Source of the DNA: Micrasema longulum
Lineage: Eukaryota > Arthropoda > Insecta > Trichoptera > Brachycentridae
Reading direction: 5' to 3'
Length of the DNA: 64,000 bases
NCBI GenBank assembly: GCA_022494885.1
Contig: JAGVSM010003427.1
Location: forward strand, 78,205 to 142,204
Part shown: positions 21,610 through 32,747 of the stretch, piece by piece
Layout: the number at the start of each line of letters is the position of its first letter
Position numbering within the stretch: the first letter of the stretch is position 1
Translations under genes and position numbers: made by a program
Notes under the pieces: model-generated
Seen by the model: the letters and a program-made list of their open reading frames with translations, nothing else
Told to the model about the DNA's origin: nothing
Databases searched by the model: none

Positions 21610-22370
21610 ATATGTGGTCCTTTGAACGTTAAAGCGTCACCTATCTAATATTCGTTTAATAATTCGAGGTGGGTAGTGGGTGCTAATGCGCCAGATGTTT
21701 CTTTTCATTTCCGCGAAACGAAACACGAAAGCGAATAATAATATTCTAATAACGCGCATCATTCATTGCGAATGCGGTCGGATGCATTTGTTCAAACAAT
21801 ATTACAGGAGTTCTTAGAAAACATGCAGCGGAATTCGTTCACGACCTCAACGTGGGTTTTAATTTCGCGCACACGTTTGGATTATGGGTGTCTAAATATT
21901 GCGTATTGAAATTGAAAAACTAGTGTTTTATGTTATCAGATACATATATATGTCTTAATTGGTCGTTAAATAAAAAACATGTTTATTCTTTTGCATGATT
22001 TACCTTACATTGTAAATTTTGACCCTCGATCTAGTTAGTAAAATAGCGGTTCAAAATTAATTTAAATTATCTTCATTAAATTCATCGGAGCATTATAATT
22101 CCGATTTATCATAACAACAATATCTTAACAAATCTCAGAGTAATAATTATTTAGAGAAGCCCTTAAGCTCTAACGCATAGAACAAAAGTGTTCCAAATTT
22201 TTGGTTTGGTTTTAGATTGGTTTTTAGATTAACAACAAACGTGTAATGGACGGTTTCGGTTGGCGCTTGCAATTCTCATCCCAAGTACCTACGGCTCGTT
22301 GTATTGCTGTAATCTGTAGCTTACTTCGTGGTCAATAACCATGGGGAAGATTGCGAAATGTAATAGATAC
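21610..22370. other. Unassigned sequence
   Basis: Slightly less AT-rich at 21660-21880, without an open frame or repeat match that I can support. Confidence 0.35.
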
Positions 22371-22378
22371 AAAGAGTA

Positions 22379-22918
22379 GTGTTCTTATATAAAACAATAA
22401 TATGTCCACACATAAATTACTGTTCTTCCATTATGTTTTTATGTAATGAAGGAGAAATTAAAAATATACAAATTCTTCAAAATAAGGCGATGAGGATTAT
22501 GCTCAAAAGAAATATCTATTCTGATGTAGAAAGAATGCACAAAGAAATTGGCTTGCTCGCGGTAAAGCAGCAAATTAAATATAATGTAGCATTTTTTATA
22601 AATAAAATACGTAAGGGGATGAATAAAATAAAAACAATAATAAAATTTAACCAACAATGTCATACATGAAACTAAGGATAAAAAAAAGATAAGATTACCA
22701 ATGAGGAGAAAATCAGAATCTCAAAACTCATTGTACAAGGGATTGAAGCTGTACAATGAGTTACCTAAAGAAATAAAGGAGATTGAAAAGATTGAAATAT
22801 TTCAAATTAATTTGAAAAAATATGAAATTGAGAAATTTTAATTGAAAAATTGTAATGTTATTAAAAATTTCAAAATCAGTTCTTAAGATGTTATGAACTA
22901 ACTTAATAAATAAATAGA
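22379..22918 (+). pseudogene. Non-LTR retrotransposon NLTR-4, C-terminal RT ORF fragment plus 3' UTR
   Basis: The plus strand reads YKTIICPHINYCSSI, then IKNIQILQNKAMRIMLKR, then EIGLLAVKQQIKYN (22379-22669). After a frameshift near 22670 it continues with RRKSESQNSLYKGLKLYNEL and PKEIKEIEKIEIFQ to a stop at about 22841. The order (H--YC---, IQ-LQN-A-R-I, then SLYKGLKLYN-LP) is the conserved C-terminal domain downstream of the RT palm in CR1/jockey-group elements. The 3' UTR ends GTTCTTAAGATGTTATGAAC and AATAAATAAATA. It is 5'-truncated before the catalytic motifs. Related tails lie at 6541-6745 and 15850-15935. Confidence 0.85.
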
Positions 22919-22924
22919 ATTGTT

Positions 22925-23800
22925 TTTCTCCGTATGAGCGACTCTATCAGGTTATTACTCATCATATTTTTCAAACTACAATCAAAATACCTAGAAAAAG
23001 GCTAATACTGATTATCATTTCTAGAGGATTACAATATCTATCGACAAATTCGGTCAATTATTAATTACATTTGCAAAAATAATAATCTATTCAAGTTCGT
23101 CCAAAGTTCACCGGTTCATTCATAATGACCTTTCAGTAGATAATAGTAATACTACGGAGTGTATAGTCTCGGGGAGCGGGTTTCCCAGCTGATTTATGCC
23201 GCTTACTTCCTGCGGGGCGGTGCGGGGCGGGGAGAAGGGAGGGGACGGGAATAGGGGTGGGGGAAGTAGGAGGATTTATTGAACGGCTGGACTGAGTCAG
23301 AAAGGAAAGATGAAAGCGAAGAGCCTTATAAAATTCGGTTTTCTGGTCCAAGTGGTAAATAATTATTTGTAATACTTTAAAAGGTTTTTTTTTTTTATGA
23401 CACAACGCGATAGGTAACTTGATAAATAGAGGCGCGTTCGTTGCTTATAACGCTTCACATACATAGGTATTTCAAAATTAAATAAACATTTTAAAACACA
23501 CATGTTTCACATCAAACCGTTTATTTTAAAGATATTTGAAAACGTAAAATTTCTGATAAGATTAAGTGCGAACATTTGTATGTAGGTAATTTATAAAGCG
23601 TCTTAAGTTTTTATCTGTATTATAAAAACGACGCCGTATGAATTGGTCAAGAATTAAGGATCCAGAATTAAGAATCCATGAAAAATTTTCATTGTTTTTA
23701 TACAATTTTATGTACAACAGAAAAAGAACAATTATCCGGATTAATGCATGCAAGATGTTATCCCGATATGCAAAAGTCCGGATTCTTGGATTGACTAACC
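22925..23800. other. Unassigned, with a strong G-rich tract
   Basis: 23213-23271 is extremely G-rich on the plus strand (many runs of 3-5 G, such as GGGGCGGGGAGAAGGGAGGG). The rest is AT-rich. The open frame on the opposite strand over the tract is proline/arginine-rich only because of composition. Confidence 0.45.
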
Positions 23801-23804
23801 CCAA

Positions 23805-24150
23805 TTAAAGTAATGTTTTGAAAGAAAACGCAAAATTTACTCCAAGATCTCTGTTTTATTGCTTTTGAAATAACACAGCGATTAGAATTACATTAAAAAT
23901 TTATTAAACATGCCCAGCAAAGTTAAATGCTTTGACGAAGAAACTGATTTACTAATATCACAAAAAAAAACATATTTATAACAGTGACCGTGAAAACCTT
24001 CGCACCTATTTAAACTAATTTAACTTTTTTATTTATTCTTATTTTTCTTAAAATCTTTATTATTACTTAAATTAATTCAATTAAACTACACACTTATTTT
24101 ATATAATTTATGAAAGATGGTGGAGTTCTATAATTGAGGATATGTAAAAA
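23805..24150. other. AT-rich sequence before NLTR-8
   Basis: Nothing recognised. It contains the word CAGTGACCGTGAAAACCTTCG (23981-24001), resembling the flank of the 1532 foldback (GAAGGTTTTCACGGTCACTG at 1507-1526, reverse complement). Confidence 0.35.
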
Positions 24151-24179
24151 AGAATGTTTGCAATGCTTACTTACAAATT

Positions 24180-25145
24180 GAATTGAATTTAATAATTAAT
24201 TCAAAGAAAACCAAACTTATGCACATAAGATCACCGAACTATAAAACTCACACAACACCGTCAATTTTATCACATAACTATACGTGTATCCATAGTGATA
24301 TTATGCAACCGTGCATGTGTGAAAATATTGAAAATATTGAGCAGTGTGTTTATTTAGGTTTAACTATAGATTGTAATTTTAAATGGGATGTACATATTAG
24401 AAAATTGTGTAAGCGATTAAGAGCAATAAGTAATAGAATGTACATATTAAAATATTATGTCCCTGTACTTTACGAATTATTTATTTATCTCTCTCTGAAT
24501 CAATTATACGATACGCCATAACTGCCGGGGGTTATCAAGTGAAACTAATATTAATTTTATTCAAACCTTGCAAAATTCTATGATCAAATTGCTACTACAT
24601 AAAGATGTATACCGCCAGAGACACAATATTTCAATATCATTAATGTATAAATCTGTAAATAAATTATCTGTTAGGGCTCTACTTTGGTACAAATTATTTT
24701 GTCAGCATGCGTCGCACTCCGAGTATAAACTCAAGTTGGTACATGATTACAACACCAGGTTTACTAGTATGGAAGGGCTAGCTTTTCCTAGATACTGCAA
24801 TAAATATGGCAAAAGGACACTGCAATACAGTATACCTAAAATATTTAACATGTTACCAAACAATATTAAAAATACTGAGTTAAATACAAGAGTTCGACGT
24901 TTGCTCAAATTATGGTTATTAGAAAAAAGTTTTTTGTATTAGTGATAGTTTTTAATTTTTCATAATGTAATCTGTAATTGTTTTTCAAGTAAAATTATTG
25001 TTAATGTAGGTTAAGTGTAAATAATCAATTTAATTTATAAGAACCTGCAGACGAGTTGTATGTATGCAACTCAGCAGGACTTTAATTTAAGAATATTTTG
25101 TAAATATTTTGGAAAAATAAATTTAAAAAAAAATAAAAAAAAGAA
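24180..25145 (+). pseudogene. Non-LTR retrotransposon NLTR-8, C-terminal half plus 3' UTR
   Basis: The plus frame 24183-24521 reads LIINSKKTKLMHI (the post-YADD KT-- region), then YLGLTIDCNFKWDVHI and RLRAISNRMY. A second frame, 24568-24942, reads MQNSMIKLLL, then HDYNTRFTSMEGLAFPRY, then LQYSIPKIFNMLPNNIK. The two are parts of one ORF2 C-terminal domain separated by a frameshift around 24520-24567. The 3' UTR (24943-25145) has a nested stem, CCTGC-GAGTTG with CAACTC-GCAGG (25044-25078), and an A-rich tail. It is a CR1/jockey-group element, 5'-truncated after the catalytic motifs, and inactive. Confidence 0.85.
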
Positions 25146-25214
25146 TATAATTTATGTATCCTTGTTGAACTTCAAAATAAAATAAAATTTGTTAATGTAA
25201 CATCTCCTTTATTT

Positions 25215-25310
25215 TTTTGTTTCTTAATAACGATCCAAATATTTGGAAATTCAGATAACGAGAGTTCGGATAAACGGAGTTCGACGTCCGGGCGGAATGG
25301 AGAAATACCG
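25215..25310. repeat. Possible pogo/Tigger-type DNA transposon fragment
   Basis: GAAATTCAGATAACGAGAGT then TCGGATAAACGGAGTTCG resembles the repeated TTATCCGAAC-type ends of pogo/Tigger-like transposons in animals. There is no transposase and no second terminus nearby. The assignment rests on motif resemblance only. Confidence 0.3.
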
Positions 25311-25394
25311 TTTTGTGTGTGAAATACAAAAAAACCCTAATGAGTATTTTTAAATCCATGGCTACTTACACGTAAAAATCTTTAAAAAGATAAT

Positions 25395-25535
25395 CGAGTA
25401 GTATTATTTAGATAACTGTGGTTCCGGGTTCAATTCCGAGCAGAGTCGACTTGAAATATGTAATTTAAATATTGGTATAAATAATTTATATATTAGACTG
25501 GATCTAAAGCGTAAAACTGTCATCCTGCCTTCTTT
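25395..25535 (+). mobile_element. SINE-C, decayed copy
   Basis: The B-box-like GGGTTCAATTCCGAG is followed about 70 bp later by AGACTGGATCTAAAGCGTAA then AACTGTCAT, the SINE-C 3' signature (compare GGACTAGCATCTTAAGCGTA at 14091). A second B-box-like TTAGTTCAAACCCTGG near 25663-25678 may belong to another decayed copy. Confidence 0.5.
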
Positions 25536-25689
25536 TATCACGTGACCAAGATACACTGCGATTGGAGTACAAACGGAGTGCCCTATGCATCACTGGGTGC
25601 TGATAAGGATATAATGATATTTTTTTATCAAAGTCACACTGTCCGGTAATAAGAAGACCCTTAGTTCAAACCCTGGTACAAGCGGTTTT

Positions 25690-26560
25690 TCTACTAGAAC
25701 TAATGAATCCAAATTGTCATATTTATTTTTCTATTGTGTCTTTCAATTTTTAATAAATATGAAAAACGATAAAGTTATTGATTCTTTTTTTTTTATTAAT
25801 ATTTAAATAATACGTAATTTAAAAAAACCCCTTTCGGTTATTATCTTAGATTATTGGCTAGAGTCGCCCATACGGAAAAAAAACCGTTTGGTGATTATAA
25901 CTTACAAGTTAGCTACATATTGCATCAATACAACGGGCCGTTGGTACTAGAGATGTGCATTTCACTTTTGTTATAAAAGTAGCAATAACAGTTACCGTAT
26001 GACAAATAAAGCTGTTTCGTGGAGACGTGTAAAAATGAACAGTTTAGTGCAGTGTGCAACACTTAAAATAAAATAATAATGCAAAAGAGAGATATTTAAA
26101 AAAATATATATCATAAAAAATAAAAATTACACTGTATGGATGGGTGCGCATGAAGTGATTTGAGGTTAAATGAGAAAGATGGATTACAATTGAAGTTATT
26201 TATTGAGTAGATACACTAAAGTTACATCCTTACAATTTTGTACAGAGGGAATTTACAATAGCGAACACTGGCGAGGAGCTGGTGGACGGGCGACACTAAA
26301 TGCCAAGATGAAATGTGCATATGCTTTCGCTGCACGACGTTTAATTACTTGTCCGAGCTGACGTTGCGTCGGGTTACGCGTTGCGGGCCAGAGCGGTGTT
26401 CGGCCCTGCCAACTTTACGGCTTGATGGTGATGACCTCGACAACACTAATAATGTGTTGTTCTTGTAATTTGAAAATATATCACAAATGTTTTTTTTTAA
26501 TAAATCAGGCCTTACAAATAAAATACTATCAAAAAGCAAAAACATAATATGGACTTCAAT
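25690..26560. other. Unassigned, with a GC-rich patch
   Basis: 26250-26430 is GC-rich. On the minus strand it holds a 66-codon frame ending at 26345 and, downstream, an AATAAATAACTTCAATTG text that looks like a transcript 3' end. It could be the 3' part of an unidentified gene or of an LTR-type element. No domain is recognised and no mate repeat was found. Confidence 0.35.
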
Positions 26561-26564
26561 AAGT

Positions 26565-26905
26565 TCTTTTTTATTTATTATTTACAAAAAAATAATAAAG
26601 AACATGATTGAGAGTATTGTCTATCGCTAGCAACTACTTTCTCTTATCTTCCTGACAGCATAAGAGTACCATCTCGAAAGAACGACTCATCTTTTAAGTT
26701 ATCCACGAATCGAGTCTTTTGTGACATCTTCATAAGAATGGAAGTGCTGCTCAGTCATGCCGTGAGTCGCCGATCGGAACAAGTGGTAATCGGAAGGACC
26801 AATGTCCGGTGAATACGGCGGGTGGGGTAGGACTTCCCATTTGAGCGTATCCAGTATGTTTTGACTGGCCTTGCAAAATGTGAGATAATCCGCGTGGCTT
26901 CCATT
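26565..26905 (-). pseudogene. mariner transposase C-terminal remnant
   Basis: The minus strand reads LKWEVLPHPPYSPDIGPSDY, then HLFRSATHGM, then EQHFHSYEDVTK, with a stop shortly after and further stops downstream. This is the region around the third catalytic Asp (the DD34D signature, in the PYSPD--PSDYHLF block) of mariner transposases. Upstream, the decayed text near 26890 corresponds to the segment preceding that block. Downstream, KVVASD followed by Q/R-Y-S resembles the mariner C-terminus. Frameshifts and stops make it nonfunctional; inverted terminal repeats were not located. Confidence 0.85.
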
Positions 26906-26999
26906 TTAAAAAAATATTTGAAAAAAAAAAGGGTTTTGAAAAATGTTTGAAAGACAGTATCCATTCTATCCACCCAACTGAAAGAAATTGAACCCGTAA

Positions 27000-27590
27000 C
27001 GATAGTAGGACGAAGAGAGCGTTTCTTTTTCTTTTTGTTACTCTACTGTCAAAATATGAAAAGCGCGTTTTAGATTAATTGTAATTACCGAACTTTCAAC
27101 ACAATCAATAAAAGCTGATTTACATACTAAATGTATTTTTATTTACACTAATATGTTTACGATGCTTTTAATCAATTATGAAATAAATTAATATTTGCAT
27201 ATTTTATACATAAAGCGTAGCCGAAACCATATTATGCATGCTACACTTAATTCAATAATAATATTATAATTTCAAAGATAGCCCCACTGCACACTCAGTG
27301 TGATGCATGTCAATAAATTAATTATTCAAATCAACATTAATTTATGAAAGGGAAGTAAGTGCCGACTAGGGGTGTTAAAAATTACAACAAGGGTTGAGGT
27401 GCGGTTGGCCCTCTCTTTAATACTACAACGAGTACATTTATAATAAAAAATAATAGGTAGGAACTACTATAAATATATTATACTACGACAATATTTTGAA
27501 ACATTAAAGTTTGTAAGTGAAAATTCTTGATGGAAATTCATTGTAATTTATTATAGAAATAAAAGACGAATGATACTTAAATCCACAAAT
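27000..27590. other. AT-rich sequence, nothing recognised
   Basis: No feature was found apart from A/T-rich low-complexity tracts. Confidence 0.35.
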
Positions 27591-27591
27591 T

Positions 27592-27665
27592 GGGAATATC
27601 CAGTGACCGGTTTCATCGCTTTCGCGACATCTTCTCTGGTATCTTTATTAAGGAGTTCAGTGTAT
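27592..27665 (-). repeat. Partial repeat with GAAGATG...GAAACCGGT motif
   Basis: On the minus strand, CCAGAGAAGATGTCGCGAAA is followed by GCGATGAAACCGGTCAC. The spacing of GAAGATG and GAAACCGG resembles the motif inside the foldbacks at 1532-1709 and 40024-40368. No opposing arm was found here, so this may be a half element. Confidence 0.5.
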
Positions 27666-27867
27666 TTATATAAAACAGAGGTAAGGGTAGAAAAATCAAA
27701 ATTATATGACAGTAAATTAAATAAAATTATTTTTATCTTTTTTTTTATTTTTATTAACAATATTTGCTCGGGTTAACTAATGAGTTGATATAATTCTATT
27801 TTAATGAGTTTAATTATTGTATAGATATATATATACATATATTTTTTTTTATTTTTTTTTTTTAAAT

Positions 27868-28041
27868 AAATATTTGCGTTCTTATGATTTACCCAAATAT
27901 TTCATTTTGAGGGCCATTCTCAACGAGTTGTAAATAACTCACTATTAGAAAATGGAATCAAGTTGGGGTAGAGTGGGATTCGAACCACGGACCTTTGGTC
28001 TGTGAGTCCGAGACACTAGCCACGGGACCACAACCCGACCA
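27868..28041 (-). mobile_element. tRNA-derived SINE-A, minus strand
   Basis: The reverse complement of the 14696-14892 family: tail AATATTTGCGTTCTTATGAT at left, then CTCAACGAGTTGTAAATAAC, GAATCAAGTTGGGGTAGAGT, the B box GGGATTCGAACC (antisense), and CACTAGCCACGGGACCACAA at the head. CCACAACCCGA is repeated at the head boundary (28027 and 28038), a small tandem duplication. It is flanked by AT-rich DNA. Confidence 0.9.
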
Positions 28042-28117
28042 CAACCCGACACATATATTGTTTTTATTTTTAGTAATATATATACAATACACTCGTCTTT
28101 TATTAATATAATAAATT

Positions 28118-28612
28118 ACAATATTTTGAGTTTGTCCAAAGGTTTGTAGACAAAATACTGGATTTAATCCCCTAGGGAGTTACAGTACAATACAGTTAAG
28201 GAATTACAACAGAGATGAATAACATTTTAGAGAAGGAAATATGAAAGTCTAAGCCTTTATAGGACTTATAATTTGTCATAGGCTGTTTTAAGTGGCTACT
28301 TTACATACTGTGTAAAATTCACCATTTTGGCCAATGTCTGAAGATTTATATTTCTTTAATTCATCCACCTGTTGATCCACGGCTAGCGAGCACGTTTGAG
28401 TAAGGTACATATTTTATACGATGCACAAAAACGCTTTCTTCGTAGGTAAATGTACCAACAATACCTTAAGCGACGCGCGGTCCTCTCGGCGGAATGTTAT
28501 ACAGTGTGTAAAGTGGCCACTTAAACCAGCCATTGACAGGTCATAAGCCCTGTAGATGCCTAGACTTCTATATTACATTCACTTAAAAATTCTTCATCTC
28601 TGTTGTAATATG
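28118..28612. repeat. Foldback element F3 with adjacent module A
   Basis: Left arm 28204-28312 (TTACAACAGAGATGAATAAC at its end) and right arm 28501-28607 (ending ATTCTTCATCTCTGTTGTAA) are inverted copies at roughly 80% identity by eye. Module A, ACAATATTTTGAGTTTGTCC with TTTGTAGACAAAATACTGGA, lies just outside the left arm (28119-28185). The interior shares CACCATTTTGGCC and TTCATCCACCTGTTGAT with F1. This copy shows both outer ends, giving TTACAACAGAGATGAA as the likely terminus. Confidence 0.85.
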
Positions 28613-28619
28613 TTAATAG

Positions 28620-29830
28620 TTTTTGTCAGTAAAAACCCTGTTGCAAAGATTCAGCTTGTAGTGTTTCAAGCTTATAACAGTTTGACCCATGGGACAAAAC
28701 ATGCTATACAATATAACATAAAAAATGAAAAGGGAATTTTATTAAAATGTATTAAGTATTGAAAAGCGTGCGTTTTTATTGGGGACTGTCCCATTGGGGG
28801 CGCAGTTTGTGGTGTGGAGTGGTGGTATAATAGGTTATATAGGTACAAGAGGGTGATGACATGGCAAACCTATTGTAGGTCATCAATCTGTAGACATGTT
28901 TTATATTAGCTCTTTCAAAAAAACAGCTTGTTGGGTCATCGCGCAATTCACGATTCCTGTTCACTAATATTGACGTATTTCGGTATTTCGATGTACATAT
29001 TAAATCATTATACATAGGGTAGTTACTGATTGTAAACCAATTTCTAAGGAATCATCGAGCAAGGTAAGTCTAAGTTTTTTTAGTCTGTTTTTCAATAATT
29101 CCATAATTTGTTTTTAAAAGCGGATTAAAAATATTATTGACGTTATCGTCATCTGAAACTGGAGTGAACCGATCGTAATGTACATACTCGTACATAAACT
29201 CGACACTTTTTTACTGTTTACTGTTATTCGTATACTTAACCTACATTATTCCGTACACTTTAATGGCATTTATAAAAAGACTTTGAATTGAAACTGCAAG
29301 ATATAAAACAGATACAGTTTCGCCATACATCTGTTTTACACTACTGTGTAGTTTTACAACTCACAGCTGTGTGTCTAAAACCAATTTGCATAAACCGGTT
29401 GGCAAAAATACAACTGTTTTTAACTTGTATTGTAAAATATGTAATATGGATTTTTTGCACTCAATAATTGATTAAAGCAATATATTTTGGAATATTTTTA
29501 TTTTTATTTTGATTCTGGATCCGGGAGGAAATACAAACCGGGTTTTATTTTTTATTTAACTTTTTGTACATAATGTTAATTGTGCATTGACGGGCTTATT
29601 GCCAAATGGCAATTTCTTCCAACCAACCAATAAAATAAAAGTTTTATTTTTATAATTCAAGTTCAAGAATATATTCAACAGAAAAAAAAAATAAAAAGCT
29701 AAAGATATATAAAAATAGAAATAAACGTATTTGTTTATAAATTACCTTAAATCAAAACTATTACTCAATGGGAAAAATGAAAAGAGAGGAAAAAGGAAAG
29801 GAAGAGAGTTTAAGGAAGAGAAAGGAGATG
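28620..29830. other. Unassigned; possible retroelement 3' end at 29540-29640
   Basis: Text at 29540-29640 includes the small inverted pair TTGCCA-AATGGCAA and the run AACCAACCAATAAAATAAAA, which resembles a plus-strand non-LTR 3' terminus. No coding sequence precedes it. The rest is AT-rich without features. Confidence 0.3.
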
Positions 29831-29835
29831 TTTCT

Positions 29836-30560
29836 TCAGACGTGATTTAAACAGGATAACATATTTGATGGTGAATGGGAGATGATTCCACAGTCGAGCC
29901 GCATGGACACTAAATGAGTTAGAGAAGAAAGAGGAATTGTGGAAGGGTATTCAGAGAGTGCCTTGAGAATTAGAACGAAGAGGTAAACCATGAACTGATA
30001 AGTGTTGAAATTTTTCACGCAGGTATATAGGAGCGTTAGGACTATGAAGTACATTGAACAGAAGTGAGAGGGAGTGATAGTCTTTCCGCTGTCTAATTTT
30101 GAGCCATTTACGTTGCCTACGATAATCAGAAATGTGTTCATATTTCCTAAGACCAAAAATGTACCTTATGCGTGTGTTCTGAAGTCGTTCAAGTTTATCG
30201 AGTTGCTCACAGCTTAAATCAGTCATGGAAACATCAGCGTAATCTAGAATGGGTAGTAGTAATACTTGTACAAGGGAGCATTTAGTATTAATGGGTAAGA
30301 ATTTTTGCAACCTTCTAAGTGAGCGTAGACTGAAAAATATTTTGAGGCTTAATTCACTAATATGAGCTCGCCAGCAGAGATGTTTATCCATTTGTACGCC
30401 TAGATTTTTTACGGATTTCCTGTATTGAATATTAGTACCATTGACATTAGGAGGATTAAGTGAAGATATGTACGTCTAGCTTACTAAGCAATCTTCGACT
30501 ACCCGCAAACATAATTTGTGTTTTAGATGGGTTTATTAGTAAACCATACTCATATATGTC
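29836..30560 (-). pseudogene. Non-LTR retrotransposon family K, C-terminal RT ORF
   Basis: On the minus strand, decayed text near 30540-30450 reads INPSKTQIMFAGS (the region after the YADD motif). Then frame 30391-29951 reads MDKHLCWRAHISEL, ILDYADVSMTDL, LDKLERLQNTRIRYIF, YHSLSLLFNVLHS and IYLREKFQHLSVHGL. The last ~35 codons (LSSLTHLVSMRLDCGI, SHSPSNMLSCL) sit in another frame and end at 29836. These are the YLG/W---I, LDYA, L--LQN--IR and C-terminal blocks of CR1/jockey-type ORF2. At least two frameshifts inactivate it, and catalytic motifs are missing through 5' truncation. A fragment of the same family lies at 55225-55368. Confidence 0.85.
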
Positions 30561-30569
30561 AAATGCAGC

Positions 30570-31245
30570 ACGATAAAAATGGGTCATAAGAATTCATAAA
30601 CTAGTTCAATCCCAAAGTTCTGGGGAACCCGAAACATTTCGCATTTACACAGAAACCATTTGGGAGAGGAAGAGAATTTCCCACGGGAGCAACATGACAG
30701 TCTTAGACCGCGTTGTGCATAACACATAACCTACAAATACTTATATAATACACATACTCGTACGTGAGTGCGAACACAACTCGAGAGTCACTCCTTCGTG
30801 GAGCGGCTCGCCATCACCAGTTTGCATCTCCTTCATGAAGCGTAAGGCAATGAAAATGTGGAAGCATCCAATAAAATACATCTAGGGGTGATTCTGTTGA
30901 ACAAATCATCCGCTGTTTTTCTCTGCGAAGTGACAGGAGCTTTTAGATACTGGCGGATAAAGCAAAAAGATTTTATCTACTGATGGCAAAAATTAGATTA
31001 TTTTATTTATGTAAATACGCCAGGAGATTCTTAGTAATTGTTAATAATTTATAAAAATGACTTAATATGTTAAGGTTTTATAGTCCTAAAACGTAAAGTA
31101 TATGTTGGTATAAAGTAGCATAGATGCGTTATTAAAATTATAACTAATTCATATGAATTAAGCACGGGGAATCAGGACAATTATATATTTTTTTGTTTGT
31201 AATTATTAATAAAATTATTAAATTATTAAAAAAATTATAATATTG
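30570..31245. other. Unassigned sequence
   Basis: 30620-30860 is less AT-rich but has no recognisable frame; the remainder is AT-rich. Confidence 0.35.
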
Positions 31246-31249
31246 ATAA

Positions 31250-31612
31250 AAAAAAAATATTTTTAAAACCAACTAAACTTCTTTAACGCAGTCCGATATA
31301 TTATTACTTTATATTGTTTTTTTTATTTTTAATTTATGTTGTTAATACACTCATATTTTTATTTATATTTTTATACCAACTATACTTGTTAACACTGTTC
31401 CTATCTTTTATTTCTTTTATTGTTCCTATCTCATATTTATTTCTTTATATTGTATTTTTTTTTTTTTATGTTGGTATTTTTTTTTTATACCAACTTTACT
31501 TCTAAACACTGTTCTATCTTTTGTTGCTTTATTGTATTTTTTAAATTTTATGTTGTTTATATACTCATATTTTATAAAACTTTCATGTATGTAAAAGCCT
31601 TGTGGGCGTGAA
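31250..31612. repeat. T-rich tandem repeat, ~115 bp unit, about three copies
   Basis: A unit marked by ACCAACTAAACTTCTTTAAC (31267), ACCAACTATACTTGTTAACA (31376) and ACCAACTTTACTTCTAAACA (31490) is followed by CTGTTCCTATCTTTT in two copies. A second shared word, TTTATGTTGTTAATACACTC (31335), recurs as TTTATGTTGTTTATATACTC (31548). The tract is strongly T-rich, so the hydrophobic open frames over it are compositional. AAGCCTTGTGGGCGTG and an A-rich run follow, as in retroelement 3' ends. Confidence 0.6.
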
Positions 31613-31619
31613 AAATTAA

Positions 31620-32195
31620 TGAAATAAAAAAATAAAATAAATAATTTTAAAAATCTCACGGATTGTTACAATTAAACAAAATATTGTTTCCGTTTTAATT
31701 CTCTATTGTTAATGACAATATTTTTTTAATCTTTTGTAAGGGTTGTCTGAGACTTGATCCTTTTTGATTATCCTTGTCTCGTTTAAGAATGTTGAATTTG
31801 ATATTGTTCTGATATTCTTGTATTGTGTCAGTGTTTATGACAAAAAAAAATTTAGTTCCTTGTCTACAAATTACATTAGTGGCTAATTTATTAATAAATG
31901 TTAATGATTCTAATTGTTCATAATAATTGAAAAATAATTTTTCTCATGTCTGAATATTATGTGCTGTAATTCTCATATTTTTTGTAATGCTGATATAAGA
32001 TTTTGTGCTTCTAATTGCGATATCCATCAGTCAACATGATAAATGCAAATCAGATTTAAAGTACTAACTACTTCATAGTAATTAGTTATGTATCCCACTA
32101 ATGCATTTCTTGATTTATTTTAATATTTTAACGCCCCTTAGGCTGTTACAAAGTTAATATTTACAATAAATTAAAGATAGGTACAGTCATAAATA
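31620..32195. other. AT-rich sequence, nothing recognised
   Basis: No repeat match or gene could be supported. Confidence 0.35.
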
Positions 32196-32204
32196 GTGAG
32201 AGTT

Positions 32205-32350
32205 AGTAAACTCATTTATTTATTTACATTTTAGTTGTACCCCAACTCAACGCAGGGCTCTTGGCCTCATAGAGTTGGGGATAAGTTTCCTTTTTTGTAA
32301 TTTGTAGGTATGTTTATATGAATAAATAAAATTAAAATAAATAAAATTAA
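32205..32350 (+). mobile_element. NLTR-7 3' terminus with perfect hairpin
   Basis: CCCCAACTC (32240-32248) pairs with GAGTTGGGG (32272-32280), enclosing CAGGGCTCTTGGCCTCAT. It is followed by TTTGTAATTTGTAGGTATG and a simple AATAAAATTAAAATAAATAA tail. It matches 21480-21602. It is the 3' end of an otherwise absent non-LTR element. Confidence 0.75.
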
Positions 32351-32747
32351 AATAAACAAAACTAAAAATAGAAATAAAGAAATCGTTAGATTAAATTAAA
32401 ATTTTGATACTAATAGAAAAAAAATATTTACATTTATCATATATTCATTCATTACCCAAATAATTGTGAATACGCGCCACTATATAGTTTGCGGGGTAGT
32501 TTAAATTGTTTTGCTGCGTGGCAAAATAAAATATTGCAAGTCAGCGGGGAAATTTTGAAATTACTTTTTATAATTAAATAACATAATACATATATATAAT
32601 TAATGAAAATAATGTGAATATTAATAAGACATCAACAAAAAAACTGATGGTCCAAAGGTCATTTATGGGAACAATACACTAAATACTCTTAATTTCTTTG
32701 TCAATTTTTAAAATGTGTAAATAGGGGCAAGATTTCTTACCGTACAT

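Noticed and set aside
26345..26545. Small basic protein gene
   Set aside because: 66 codons in a GC-rich patch with no domain, homologue or partner; could be the end of an unknown element, but not supportable as a gene.
11584..28185. CRISPR-like array from recurring module A
   Set aside because: Copies are kilobases apart, irregular, in an animal genome and tied to transposable elements.
31314..31611. Hydrophobic membrane proteins on the plus strand
   Set aside because: Phe/Leu/Tyr-rich frames arise from the T-rich tandem repeat; unlike the middle ORF of the CR1/jockey-group element they are short and unit length is not frame-preserving.
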